Shown here: positions 9,971-17,481 of the stretch, piece by piece
How positions within the stretch are numbered: the stretch's first letter is position 1
Layout: each line of letters opens with the position of its first letter
NCBI RefSeq assembly: GCF_023634065.1
Contig: NZ_JALKCV010000009.1
Location: 62,001 to 126,000 of the forward strand
Origin: Microbulbifer litoralis
GTDB lineage: Bacteria; Pseudomonadota; Gammaproteobacteria; Pseudomonadales; Cellvibrionaceae
Length of the DNA: 64,000 bases
Direction of reading: 5' to 3'
Program-made: the position numbers and the translations under genes
The notes under the pieces: generated by a model
What the model was told of the DNA's origin: nothing
Database searches by the model: none
What the model saw: the letters and a program-made list of their open reading frames with translations, nothing else

Positions 9971-10115
9971 GGGACTCGGGACTGTTGGGAGGCTGGCTTC
10001 GGGCCCGGTGACGTTGCATGTCGCTTTGCCGGTATCGTTGCGCGGGGCATAAATTTTGATGCCTGGATGGACTCAGCTCGCGTTGCCGAGTCCCGAGTCC
10101 CGAGTCCCGAGTCCC
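9971..10115. repeat. Inverted-repeat element with GAGTCCC tandem array between gspE and gspF
   Basis: Four perfect head-to-tail copies of GAGTCCC occupy 10088-10115. GGGACTCGGGACT at 9971-9983 is the exact reverse complement of 13 bases of that array, so the element has inverted ends about 105 bases apart. It starts four bases after the gspE stop codon and ends 13 bases before gspF, in an operon whose other central genes overlap or nearly touch. It could form a long-stem RNA hairpin or be a small mobile or palindromic repeat; which of these is not decidable here. Confidence 0.8.
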
Positions 10116-10128
10116 GGGGGTTCTGACC

Positions 10129-11346
10129 ATGGCCGCCTTCGAATACACCGCACTGGCCGACTCCGGACGCAAGAATCGCGGCACCCTGGAGGCCGATAGC
10201 GCCCGCGCCGCGCGCCAGCAGCTGCGCGCCAAGGGGCTGATTCCACTCGAGGTGGCGCCGGCGACCGAATCCTCTTCCGGCAGCGGCGGCTCGCTGCTCG
10301 CCGGCAGTCCGGGCCTCAGTGTCAAGAACCTGGCGCTGCTGACGCGACAGCTGTCGACGCTGCTGCGCGCCGGTATTCCGCTGGAGGAGGCGATGGGTGC
10401 CATCGCCAACCAGACCCGCAACCACAAGATCCGCCGCATCGTGCTGGCGGTGCGCGGCAAGGTGCTGGAAGGGCACAGCTTCGCCCAGGCCCTGGGCAGT
10501 TTTCCGCGCGCTTTTCCCAAGCTCTACCGGGCGACGGTCGAGGCCGGCGAGCACTCCGGTCACCTGGATGCGGTGCTCGAGCGCCTCGGCGACTATACAG
10601 AGGGCCAGCAGGAGTTTCGCCAGAAGGTGCAACTGGCGCTGATTTACCCCGCGGTGCTGGTGGTGATCTGTATCCTCGTGGTCACCGGCCTGATGGTGTA
10701 CGTGGTGCCGGACGTGATCGAGGTTTTCACCGGAACCGGCCAGGTATTGCCGCTGGCGACGCGCATCCTGGTCGCCCTGAGCAATTTCATCTCCGCCTGG
10801 GGCTGGCTGGTGCCGCCCGCCTGTGTCGCGCTGGTGGCCACGGTCATGTTGCTGCTGCGCCGCCCGGCACTGCGCTACCGATGGCACCACCGGTTGCTGG
10901 AAATGCCGCTGATCGGCTGGCTGGTGCGCGGTGCCCAGAGCACCCGCTATGTCGGTACCCTGGCAATCCTGACCGGCAGCAGTGTGCCGCTGGTACAGGC
11001 GATGGGGATCGCCAGCGGTGTGATGAGCAACGACTTTCTCAAGGAGCGCCTGCAGCAGGCGCAGAAATCGGTGCGCGAGGGCGGCAGCCTGCGCCGCGCA
11101 CTGGAGGATGTGGAGTATTTCCCGCCGATGATGATCTACATGATCGCCAGCGGCGAATCGTCCGGCACCCTGGACGAAATGCTGCACCGCGCCTCGGAGT
11201 CCCAGGAGCGCGACCTGCAGGGGGCGGTGACCGCGTTCGTGAGCCTGTTCGAACCCATCATGCTGCTGCTGATGGCCGGTATCGTACTGTTTATCGTGGT
11301 GGCCATCATGATGCCGATCATGAGTATGAACCAACTGGTAGTATAG
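10129..11346 (+). CDS. gspF: Type II secretion system inner membrane protein GspF
   Basis: GspF is the polytopic platform protein that works with GspE, GspL and GspM to assemble the pseudopilus. The 405-residue protein has the standard N-terminus MAAFEYTALADSGRKNRG and two T2SF repeats. Each repeat has a cytoplasmic helical bundle (LTRQLSTLLRAGIPLEEA near residue 66, GTLAILTGSSVPLVQAM near 277). Hydrophobic segments lie near residues 170-195, 220-243 and 375-400. The start codon follows the repeat element closely and no strong Shine-Dalgarno sequence is seen. Confidence 0.96.
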   Translation: MAAFEYTALADSGRKNRGTLEADSARAARQQLRAKGLIPLEVAPATESSSGSGGSLLAGSPGLSVKNLALLTRQLSTLLRAGIPLEEAMGAIANQTRNHKIRRIVLAVRGKVLEGHSFAQALGSFPRAFPKLYRATVEAGEHSGHLDAVLERLGDYTEGQQEFRQKVQLALIYPAVLVVICILVVTGLMVYVVPDVIEVFTGTGQVLPLATRILVALSNFISAWGWLVPPACVALVATVMLLLRRPALRYRWHHRLLEMPLIGWLVRGAQSTRYVGTLAILTGSSVPLVQAMGIASGVMSNDFLKERLQQAQKSVREGGSLRRALEDVEYFPPMMIYMIASGESSGTLDEMLHRASESQERDLQGAVTAFVSLFEPIMLLLMAGIVLFIVVAIMMPIMSMNQLVV

Positions 11347-11502
11347 GTTTTGGGCCGAGTGTCTGATTGAGCGAAAATCTAGTGTGATCAATGGGTTAGG
11401 CTGTGTACCTGAAGTGTTTGAAAAGGTTTGCACCGCCACGGCGATTGATCGCGGACCGATAGCAACTGCCTGGCAAGGCTGCGAATCATTGAAGGTGATG
11501 AA

Positions 11503-11931
11503 ATGAGAAACTTACGCAAGAGCGGCGGCTTTACGTTGATCGAGATCATGGTGGTCATCGTGATTCTCGGTGTGCTGGCGGCGCTGGTGGTGCCGAATGT
11601 ACTCGGGCGCACCGGCGAGGCGCGTATGAAGGCAGCGGCCGTGGACCTGCGCGCGATCGAGACGGCGCTGGACATGTACCGCATGGACAATTTCGTCTAT
11701 CCCAGCTCCGACCAGGGCCTGGAGGCGCTGATCTCGAAGCCGAGCGGCTTCCCGGAGGCCAAGAACTGGAACCAGCCCTATCTGAAAAAGGCGCCAAAGG
11801 ATCCGTGGGGCAATCAGTACCAGTACATCAGCCCGGGTTCCAGCGGCCCCTACGACCTGTTCAGCCTCGGATCCGACGGCAAGCCGGGCGGCGAGGGCGA
11901 AGCGTCGGACATCTTTGTCGCCGATATCTGA
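11503..11931 (+). CDS. gspG: Type II secretion major pseudopilin GspG
   Basis: GspG is the main subunit of the pseudopilus piston. The prepilin leader MRNLRKSGG is followed by FTLIEIMVVIVILGVLAALV, with the Glu5 needed for assembly; cleavage and methylation by a prepilin peptidase encoded elsewhere is expected. The rest matches the GspG fold, including PSSDQGLEAL and the C-terminal calcium-loop region SLGSDGKPGGEGEASDI. AAGGTG lies six bases upstream of the ATG. The 156-base gap after gspF may contain a separate promoter for the pseudopilin genes, since GspG is needed in larger amounts. Confidence 0.97.
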   Translation: MRNLRKSGGFTLIEIMVVIVILGVLAALVVPNVLGRTGEARMKAAAVDLRAIETALDMYRMDNFVYPSSDQGLEALISKPSGFPEAKNWNQPYLKKAPKDPWGNQYQYISPGSSGPYDLFSLGSDGKPGGEGEASDIFVADI

Positions 11932-11952
11932 TTTGTGCCCCGGTCGCCTGCC

Positions 11953-12537
11953 ATGACTGTCGCACCCGCCCGCAGCCGCGGTTTTACCCTGATAGAACTG
12001 CTGGTGGTGATCGTGATCATCGCCGTGATGGCGGGCATGGCGGTGCTGGCGCTGGGTAATTCCGGCGCCCGCGCCTGGAGTGGGGAAGTCCAGCGACTGG
12101 CCAACCTGCTGCAACTGGTGGCCGACCGAGCGCTGATCGACAAGGCCCACTACGGCGTGGTGCTGCAGCCGGAGGCCTACAGTGTGGTGCGCTACGACCC
12201 ATCGACCATGAAATGGCAGTCCCTCGACGACGCGTCGAGCGGCGCTTCCAGTGCCGCTGGCGCCCGTTTCGCATCCCACGAATTACCGCCGCACACGCGG
12301 CTGGAAGTGCTCAGCCAGACGGAACTCCCGATGGCCGAGGAGACCGAATTCGCGGCCGAGGAGAGCAACGACGAGGACGACCTCAAACCGCAGTTTGTGG
12401 CCCTCTCCAGCGGCGAAATCCTGCCGGTGGAGTTGGCGGTGTTCTTCCTCAGCGATGGTGATATCAGCCGCACCGCCGGCATTTCCTACAGCAGCCTGCA
12501 CGGATTGCAACTCGAGTGGCAGATCGATGATCGCTAA
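11953..12537 (+). CDS. gspH: Type II secretion minor pseudopilin GspH
   Basis: This is a minor pseudopilin of the tip complex or shaft. The prepilin motif RGFTLIELLVVIVIIAVMAG follows a nine-residue leader when the ATG at 11953 is used. A GTG at 11935, just after the gspG stop, would give a 15-residue leader; neither start has a good Shine-Dalgarno sequence. After the helix the protein carries an insert rich in Ser, Glu and Asp (about residues 120-150, including EETEFAAEESNDEDD), probably a surface loop. The reading frame overlaps gspI by 11 bases. Confidence 0.9.
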   Translation: MTVAPARSRGFTLIELLVVIVIIAVMAGMAVLALGNSGARAWSGEVQRLANLLQLVADRALIDKAHYGVVLQPEAYSVVRYDPSTMKWQSLDDASSGASSAAGARFASHELPPHTRLEVLSQTELPMAEETEFAAEESNDEDDLKPQFVALSSGEILPVELAVFFLSDGDISRTAGISYSSLHGLQLEWQIDDR

Positions 12538-12940
12538 TCCCGGTTCCCCTTCCCGATACCAGCGTGGCTTCACCCTGATCGAGGTGCTGGTGGCGCTCGC
12601 CATTTTCGGCGTGATCGCCGTCAGCCTGCTCAATACCATGCAGGGCAGTGTGCGCCAGCAGGCGGTGATGGAAGAGCGGCTCAGCGCCAACCTGGTGGCG
12701 CAGCAGGCGCTGGCGGAGATACGCCTGCGCACCGGCTGGCCCCCGGTGGGGGAGAAAACCGAGCGCGTGCCCCTCGGCGCCCGCGAGTGGCAGGTGACCG
12801 CCCGGGTGGAGAACACCAGCGAGGAGCGCATGCGCCATATCACCGTCGAAGTCACCCGGCCCGACGGCGAGTACCCGGTGCTGACCCTGGATGCCTGGGC
12901 GGCGCGGGAAGAAGGGGAGGAATACAATGTGGAGCGCTGA
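12527..12940 (+). CDS. gspI: Type II secretion minor pseudopilin GspI
   Basis: GspI nucleates the tip complex GspI-J-K. The ATG at 12527 lies within the end of gspH and gives a leader MIANPGSPSRYQRG before FTLIEVLVALAIFGVIAVS. The 137-residue protein has the usual GspI body (QQALAEIRLRTGWPP and REWQVTARVENT). An upstream in-frame extension is open but overlaps gspH heavily and has no prepilin-like content, so the internal ATG is preferred. It overlaps gspJ by 14 bases. Confidence 0.92.
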   Translation: MIANPGSPSRYQRGFTLIEVLVALAIFGVIAVSLLNTMQGSVRQQAVMEERLSANLVAQQALAEIRLRTGWPPVGEKTERVPLGAREWQVTARVENTSEERMRHITVEVTRPDGEYPVLTLDAWAAREEGEEYNVER

Positions 12941-13736
12941 CAGGCCGGTGCGGTCGCCGGCACCGGCCCGCATTCCCGGCTCCGCCGGCGCGCGACAGCG
13001 CGGGTTCACCCTGATCGAGACGCTGGTGGTGCTGGTACTGGTCTCCATCATCAGTATCGGTTCCTTCGCCCTGCTCGACACCTTCAACAACACCGATGCG
13101 GCCCTGGAAGTGCGCGCCGAGGAGCTGCGCCGCTTCTCCATGGCCATGTACCGGATCGACGACGATCTGCGCCAGTTGACCCTGCGCCCGGTCAAGAATG
13201 CCTACAACGGCTATGAGCCGGCCCTGCGCGGCGACGCCGACGAGCTGGAGTTCACCCGCCTGGGCGCCGCCAACCTGACCGGGGAGCCCCGCGGGGAGTT
13301 GCAGCGCCTAGGCTACAGCCTCGGTTTTCCCGAAGAACAGGACGACGCCGTGAGCCGGGCGCTGGACGGCGAGGAGAGCGGTGCGCTGCTGCTGCGCAGC
13401 CGCTGGCGGGTACTCGACCGGGCACCGGATTCGGAGCCGGTGGTGGAGCCGCTGTTGATGGGCGTCGACACGCTGAACCTGCGCTATTACGACGCGGATA
13501 CCGAGACCTGGCTGTCCCAGTGGCCGCCGGTGACGGCGCGCACCTCCCTGTCGCAGGTGGATACCAGCCTGCCCCGCGCGATCGAGATGGTGCTGGTCAC
13601 CCGCACCGGCGGGGAACTGCGACGGGTCTTCCCGCTGCCGCGGGCGGCCGACAGTGCCGCGACTGGCGGCAGTAGTGGTGGAGACAATGATGGCGGCAAT
13701 GATGGCGGCGACGATTCGCAGCGGGGAGGCCGATGA
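12927..13736 (+). CDS. gspJ: Type II secretion minor pseudopilin GspJ with Gly/Asp-rich tail
   Basis: GspJ is a tip pseudopilin. The ATG at 12927 has GGGGAGG seven bases upstream and overlaps the end of gspI. The leader is unusually long (about 25 residues, rich in Pro, Ala and Arg) before GFTLIETLVVLVLVSIISIG. The core matches GspJ (MYRIDDDLRQLTLRPV, DELEFTRLG). The last 25 or so residues are a low-complexity Gly/Asn/Asp run (GGSSGGDNDGGNDGGDD), not part of the usual fold. It overlaps gspK by four bases. Confidence 0.93.
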   Translation: MWSADRPVRSPAPARIPGSAGARQRGFTLIETLVVLVLVSIISIGSFALLDTFNNTDAALEVRAEELRRFSMAMYRIDDDLRQLTLRPVKNAYNGYEPALRGDADELEFTRLGAANLTGEPRGELQRLGYSLGFPEEQDDAVSRALDGEESGALLLRSRWRVLDRAPDSEPVVEPLLMGVDTLNLRYYDADTETWLSQWPPVTARTSLSQVDTSLPRAIEMVLVTRTGGELRRVFPLPRAADSAATGGSSGGDNDGGNDGGDDSQRGGR

Positions 13737-14722
13737 TGGCCGGCTTGAATCGCCAGCGTGGCGTCGCCCTGATCACAGTGCTGCTGGTGATGGTCATCGG
13801 CATCGCCGCCGCCACCCACGCGATCATGCGCAACCGTATCGCCCTGTCGCGCACCGGCGCACTGCTGGCGAATACCCAGTTGGCGGAGTTCGTTGGCGGT
13901 GCCGAGGTCTGGGCGCGGGTGGCGCTGGAGAAAGATTTCGAGCTCGATCGCGAGCAGACACCCTCGTCGGATTCGGCGCAGGAGGCCTGGGCCCAAAAGG
14001 CGCTCGCCTTCAATCCCGACAATGGGAAAATCCGCATTAATATCAGAGACTTAAACTCGTGTTTTAATGTCAATAATCTGGCTGATGCCGGCGAAGACAG
14101 CGAGCAGCGGCAGATCTTCGAGCGCCTGGTGCGCAATGTCACCGGCCGCGCGGAACTGGCCAAGTCCATCCAGGACTGGCTGGATCCGGGCGATACCCCG
14201 ATGGCGCCGGGTACCGAGGATGACGGCTACCTCGGGCTGGAGGTGGCCCACCGCACGCCGGATGTGTCGATTACCGATATCTCGGAACTGCGCTCGGTAC
14301 AGGGCATGGAGACCGAGGACTGGGAGAAGCTGCGCCCCTTCCTGTGCGCGCTGCCCGAGGTGGGTACGACGATCAATGTGAATTTCGCCCCCGTGGAGCT
14401 TCTGCAGGCCGTCGACCCGCAGGCCAATGCCGGTGAGATAGTGCGTTTCCGCGAGTCCGAGGGTGTCTTCAACGAAAGTGCTCAACTCAACAGCTACGGT
14501 ATCGCCGGTGGTTCGCGGCTGGTGTTCCACAGCCAGTACTACCTGGCGCGGATTGCGGTACAGCTGGGCACCGACGGCGAACACCGGCAGTATTGGGAAA
14601 CGATGCTGCAACTGGACGAGACGGACGGCACTGTCAGGGTGCTGCAGCGCCAGCGCCGGACATTCTCCGGGGAGTTTATGCAGGAGTTGCTGGAATACAG
14701 CGTCTCTGATGAGAAAAGTTAA
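13733..14722 (+). CDS. gspK: Type II secretion minor pseudopilin GspK
   Basis: GspK caps the pseudopilus. It has a short leader and the characteristic GVALITVLLVMVIGIAAATH transmembrane helix, which lacks the Glu5 found in the other pseudopilins, as is normal for GspK. A large globular domain follows, with the family segment IRINIRDLNSCFNVNNLAD near residue 100 and a region from about 180 to 280 with helix-hairpin-helix/SAM-like character (NVNFAPVELLQAVDPQ). Two ATG codons (13733 and 13736) are possible behind GGGGAGG. Length 329 is typical. Confidence 0.95.
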   Translation: MMAGLNRQRGVALITVLLVMVIGIAAATHAIMRNRIALSRTGALLANTQLAEFVGGAEVWARVALEKDFELDREQTPSSDSAQEAWAQKALAFNPDNGKIRINIRDLNSCFNVNNLADAGEDSEQRQIFERLVRNVTGRAELAKSIQDWLDPGDTPMAPGTEDDGYLGLEVAHRTPDVSITDISELRSVQGMETEDWEKLRPFLCALPEVGTTINVNFAPVELLQAVDPQANAGEIVRFRESEGVFNESAQLNSYGIAGGSRLVFHSQYYLARIAVQLGTDGEHRQYWETMLQLDETDGTVRVLQRQRRTFSGEFMQELLEYSVSDEKS

Positions 14723-14737
14723 ATAAATCAAGCAGTT

Positions 14738-16051
14738 ATGAAGAAAAGCTCAACTAGCGAATCAACGGCCGGGCGCCCCCAGTCACAGCTGATACTGCTG
14801 CGACTGGTGGAGGGCGACGGCAGCGGGCCGCCCGGTGTCGAGTGCTGGAGCGATCGCGGCTGGCGCCCGGTGTCCGTGGACGACGATTTCGCCCGGGCCT
14901 TCCGGCCCGGCTGCGAACCGCCTGTGCCGCCGGAGGACGCGCTGGCGCTCAGCTTCCCGGAAGGGGCGCGGGCACTGTTGCTGGTGCCGGGCAGTTGGGT
15001 CTGGAGCGGGCTGCAGAACGTGCCCAAGGCCGTGCGGCGCCAGGGCAATGCGGTCGGCTATATGGTCGAGGAGCGCCTGGCGGAGGACGTCGAGGACCTG
15101 CACTTTGTCTGCCAGCCGCGCAGTGGCGACCAGTGTTCCGTCTACGCGGTGGCGCGGGACAAGATGGACGCGCTCTACGGCCAGATCCAGCGGCTGCAGT
15201 GGCCATTGGTGGCGGCGATCCCGGAGTTCCAGCTGCTCGACCTGATGGATGGGGGCCGCGCGCGCAGTGGCGCCCTGTGGCTCGACGGCGACCGGGCGCA
15301 TATCTGGCAGGCCGCGGGCTACGGACTGTCGGTCCGCCGCCAGCACCTGCAGCCGCTGCTGGCCAGCCTGGCGGAGCCGGGCGAGGAAGGCGAGCCGCTG
15401 CCGCAGTTGCAGCTGTTCGGTGCCGGCGAGCGCGACGCCATGACGGTGGCAGAGCTGGAGTCACTGTTTGGCGACGGCCTCGAGCAACTGCCGGGGGCCG
15501 CCGAAGAAGCGCTGCTGTCGCGTTGCAGGATCGCCAGGCTGGCCAACCTGCTGAGCGGCGACTACCAGATTGAAGAGAGCAGCGACGAGCGCGACTGGTG
15601 GCACCGGCCACTGAAGCTGGCCGCCGCCTGCTTCGTCGCCCAGTTGCTGTTGTTTGCCGCCGCCGGCGGCTACTACCAGTGGCGCGCCAGTGCCGCCGAG
15701 GGCGAGGTGCGGGAGCTGTTCAGCGAGCTGTTCCCGCAGGTGACGCCGCGGGCGGATATCCGCCGGCAGGTCGAGGGCTACCTGAACCGCGCCAGCGGCG
15801 CCGGCAGCAGCTTCGGCGGCCAGATGCAGTTGCTGGCGGGGGTCTGGAGCCGCAACAAGGGCGGCGACCTGAAGCTGCAGTCGCTGCGCTTCGACGGCAA
15901 CCGCGGTGAGATGGTGCTGCAACTGCAGGCGGAGAACCTGACCGACCTGGACCGGGTCGTGGGTGAGCTCTCCAGCACCCGCTTCCGCGCGGAACTGCTG
16001 GCGGCCAACGAGCTGGAAGAGGGCGTCGCCGGCCGCATCCGCCTGCGCTGA
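14738..16051 (+). CDS. gspL: Type II secretion inner membrane protein GspL
   Basis: GspL recruits GspE to the membrane and binds GspM. The N-terminal 280 residues form the actin-like cytoplasmic domain (segments ALLLVPGSWVWSG and AVGYMVEERLAEDVEDLHFV are typical). One membrane span follows near residues 292-315 (LKLAAACFVAQLLLFAAAGG), then a periplasmic ferredoxin-like domain. At 437 residues it is of normal length. It starts 15 bases after gspK with a weak Shine-Dalgarno sequence. Confidence 0.93.
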   Translation: MKKSSTSESTAGRPQSQLILLRLVEGDGSGPPGVECWSDRGWRPVSVDDDFARAFRPGCEPPVPPEDALALSFPEGARALLLVPGSWVWSGLQNVPKAVRRQGNAVGYMVEERLAEDVEDLHFVCQPRSGDQCSVYAVARDKMDALYGQIQRLQWPLVAAIPEFQLLDLMDGGRARSGALWLDGDRAHIWQAAGYGLSVRRQHLQPLLASLAEPGEEGEPLPQLQLFGAGERDAMTVAELESLFGDGLEQLPGAAEEALLSRCRIARLANLLSGDYQIEESSDERDWWHRPLKLAAACFVAQLLLFAAAGGYYQWRASAAEGEVRELFSELFPQVTPRADIRRQVEGYLNRASGAGSSFGGQMQLLAGVWSRNKGGDLKLQSLRFDGNRGEMVLQLQAENLTDLDRVVGELSSTRFRAELLAANELEEGVAGRIRLR

Positions 16052-16074
16052 ACCAATATCGACAGTAGCGAACA

Positions 16075-16557
16075 ATGAACGAACAGATTGAACAACTGAA
16101 ACAGAAATGGCAGGCACTGCCACCCAACGACCAGCGCGCCCTCGGTGGGCTGATACTGTTTCTCGGCGGCCTGTTCCTGGTCTACGGCCTGTTCATGCCG
16201 GCCAAGCATTTCTTTGATACCGCCCGCACCGAGGCGCAGGAGTCCCGGGAGCTGGTGTCCTGGATCGAGTCCCAGCGCCCGGTGCTGGAGCGGGTGCAGC
16301 CGGCCGGTGGCGGGGCGCCGGCGGGCACACTGCTGCAGCGGGTCACCGCCGCGGCCGAGCAGCACGGCATCAATATCAAGCGCTTCGAACCCGAAGGGGA
16401 AGGGCGTATCCGCCTGTGGATCGAGCGGGCGCGCTACCAGGACATGCAGCCCTGGCTGAACGGCCTGATGCAGCAGCAGATGTCGATCCGCACGGTCAAT
16501 TTCGATGCGCTGCCGGACGAGGGCTATGTGTCGGCGCGCCTGACATTCGAGGGCTGA
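16075..16557 (+). CDS. gspM: Type II secretion inner membrane protein GspM
   Basis: GspM is a bitopic platform protein that pairs with GspL. The 160-residue protein has a short cytoplasmic N-terminus, one membrane span around residues 22-42 (ALGGLILFLGGLFLVYGLFM) and a periplasmic ferredoxin-like domain (TLLQRVTAAAEQHGINIKRF). It is the last gene of the operon: no gspN follows, which is common, and no prepilin peptidase gene is present in the window. Confidence 0.93.
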   Translation: MNEQIEQLKQKWQALPPNDQRALGGLILFLGGLFLVYGLFMPAKHFFDTARTEAQESRELVSWIESQRPVLERVQPAGGGAPAGTLLQRVTAAAEQHGINIKRFEPEGEGRIRLWIERARYQDMQPWLNGLMQQQMSIRTVNFDALPDEGYVSARLTFEG

Positions 16558-16841
16558 TTCAACTGCGGATGCGCAGATGTCGGGGCCCCTGCGCTCGGTT
16601 CCAGGGGCGTCGGGCGGTACGGTGCGACGGCGAATCCGACCGGCTGTGGTTTATCGGTAACATTCGATAAATCTGAGAGCGTGGAAGCTGGCGAGTTCTA
16701 TTTTTTCGGGTGGTGGGCTGCTAATCCGGCCTGTTTCTTCGCTTTTAGCGATTGTCTTATGGCAAATGGCACAAAATTCGTTTTTCAGATTCGATCAGAA
16801 GCTGGCGTTTAACGCCCTATACTGAGGAGTAGAAAGACGAA

Positions 16842-17129
16842 ATGAGTGCCAAGACGATGCTGTTCAAAGAGATTTCCACCAGCCACCTGATTGAGGTAGC
16901 CGATATAGTCACTCTTTCGAATCCCTACGAGTTGACGGTGGTCGGGCGCTACCTCTGGGGTGAGGAAGTGCAGGACCCGGAAGTGTTCGACAAGACCCAG
17001 TTGCGCTTCCTGTCCGGCGAGGAGTTGCCGCGCTGCTGGCACGACAGCCGCTACCGGGACAGGGAAGTGCGTCGACTGCGCTGTGGCACCCGCGCGGGGG
17101 AGGACGGGGACTACTATCAGGGAGCCTAG
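16842..17129 (+). CDS. Small conserved protein of unknown function (95 aa)
   Basis: The protein is soluble, acidic and compact, with a Glu-Glu-Val-Gln-Asp-Pro-Glu core (GRYLWGEEVQDPEVF) and a C-terminal segment ELPRCWHDSRYRD. I recall similar small proteins in Pseudomonas and other gammaproteobacteria; some carry an acetyltransferase label, but nothing here resembles a GNAT fold. An AAAGACGAA stretch precedes the ATG and GAGGAG lies 13 bases upstream. It stands alone after the gsp operon with 284 bases of empty sequence before it. Function unknown. Confidence 0.7.
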   Translation: MSAKTMLFKEISTSHLIEVADIVTLSNPYELTVVGRYLWGEEVQDPEVFDKTQLRFLSGEELPRCWHDSRYRDREVRRLRCGTRAGEDGDYYQGA

Positions 17130-17238
17130 CTCGCAAATTCCATATCAAGGGCCAGTTGAGCCGTACTTTGGTCATTGATATTTGATCATTGCTTATCGGT
17201 AGCTGATAATCCGCGCCAATTTCCAACCGGGCAGCCCA

Positions 17239-17442
17239 ATGTCGTTCGAGCAGTTTGAAGAATACTCCCTCTGGTTCGGGGTCGGCGGACTTATCCTGTT
17301 CATGGTCTTTATCGTCTGGAACCTCGCCAGGGAATCCAGGGCCGGCCGGTTTGGCACCTTTATCCTGTTTATCGCGCTGGGCCTCGGGTTGCTCGGCTTT
17401 CTAATAAAAACCGTGTTGGTAGAAGTACTGGGAATAGGCTGA
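17239..17442 (+). CDS. Small inner membrane protein, DUF2788-like
   Basis: This 67-residue protein has two membrane helices (about residues 12-28 and 41-62) separated by a short basic loop NLARESRAGRFGTF. Composition and spacing match the DUF2788 family found across gammaproteobacteria, for which no function is known. It lies 39 bases before the hybrid-kinase-like gene and may be cotranscribed with it. Confidence 0.8.
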   Translation: MSFEQFEEYSLWFGVGGLILFMVFIVWNLARESRAGRFGTFILFIALGLGLLGFLIKTVLVEVLGIG

Positions 17443-17481
17443 TGGGCTCGCGCAGCCCGCAGTACTCCAGGGAAGATCTCC

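Noticed and set aside
10088..10115. Short regular array considered as a CRISPR remnant
   Set aside because: The seven-base GAGTCCC units are head to tail with no spacers and there are no cas genes.
16416..16670. Open frame overlapping the end of gspM
   Set aside because: It is mostly inside gspM in another frame, and the part beyond it has no protein-like features.
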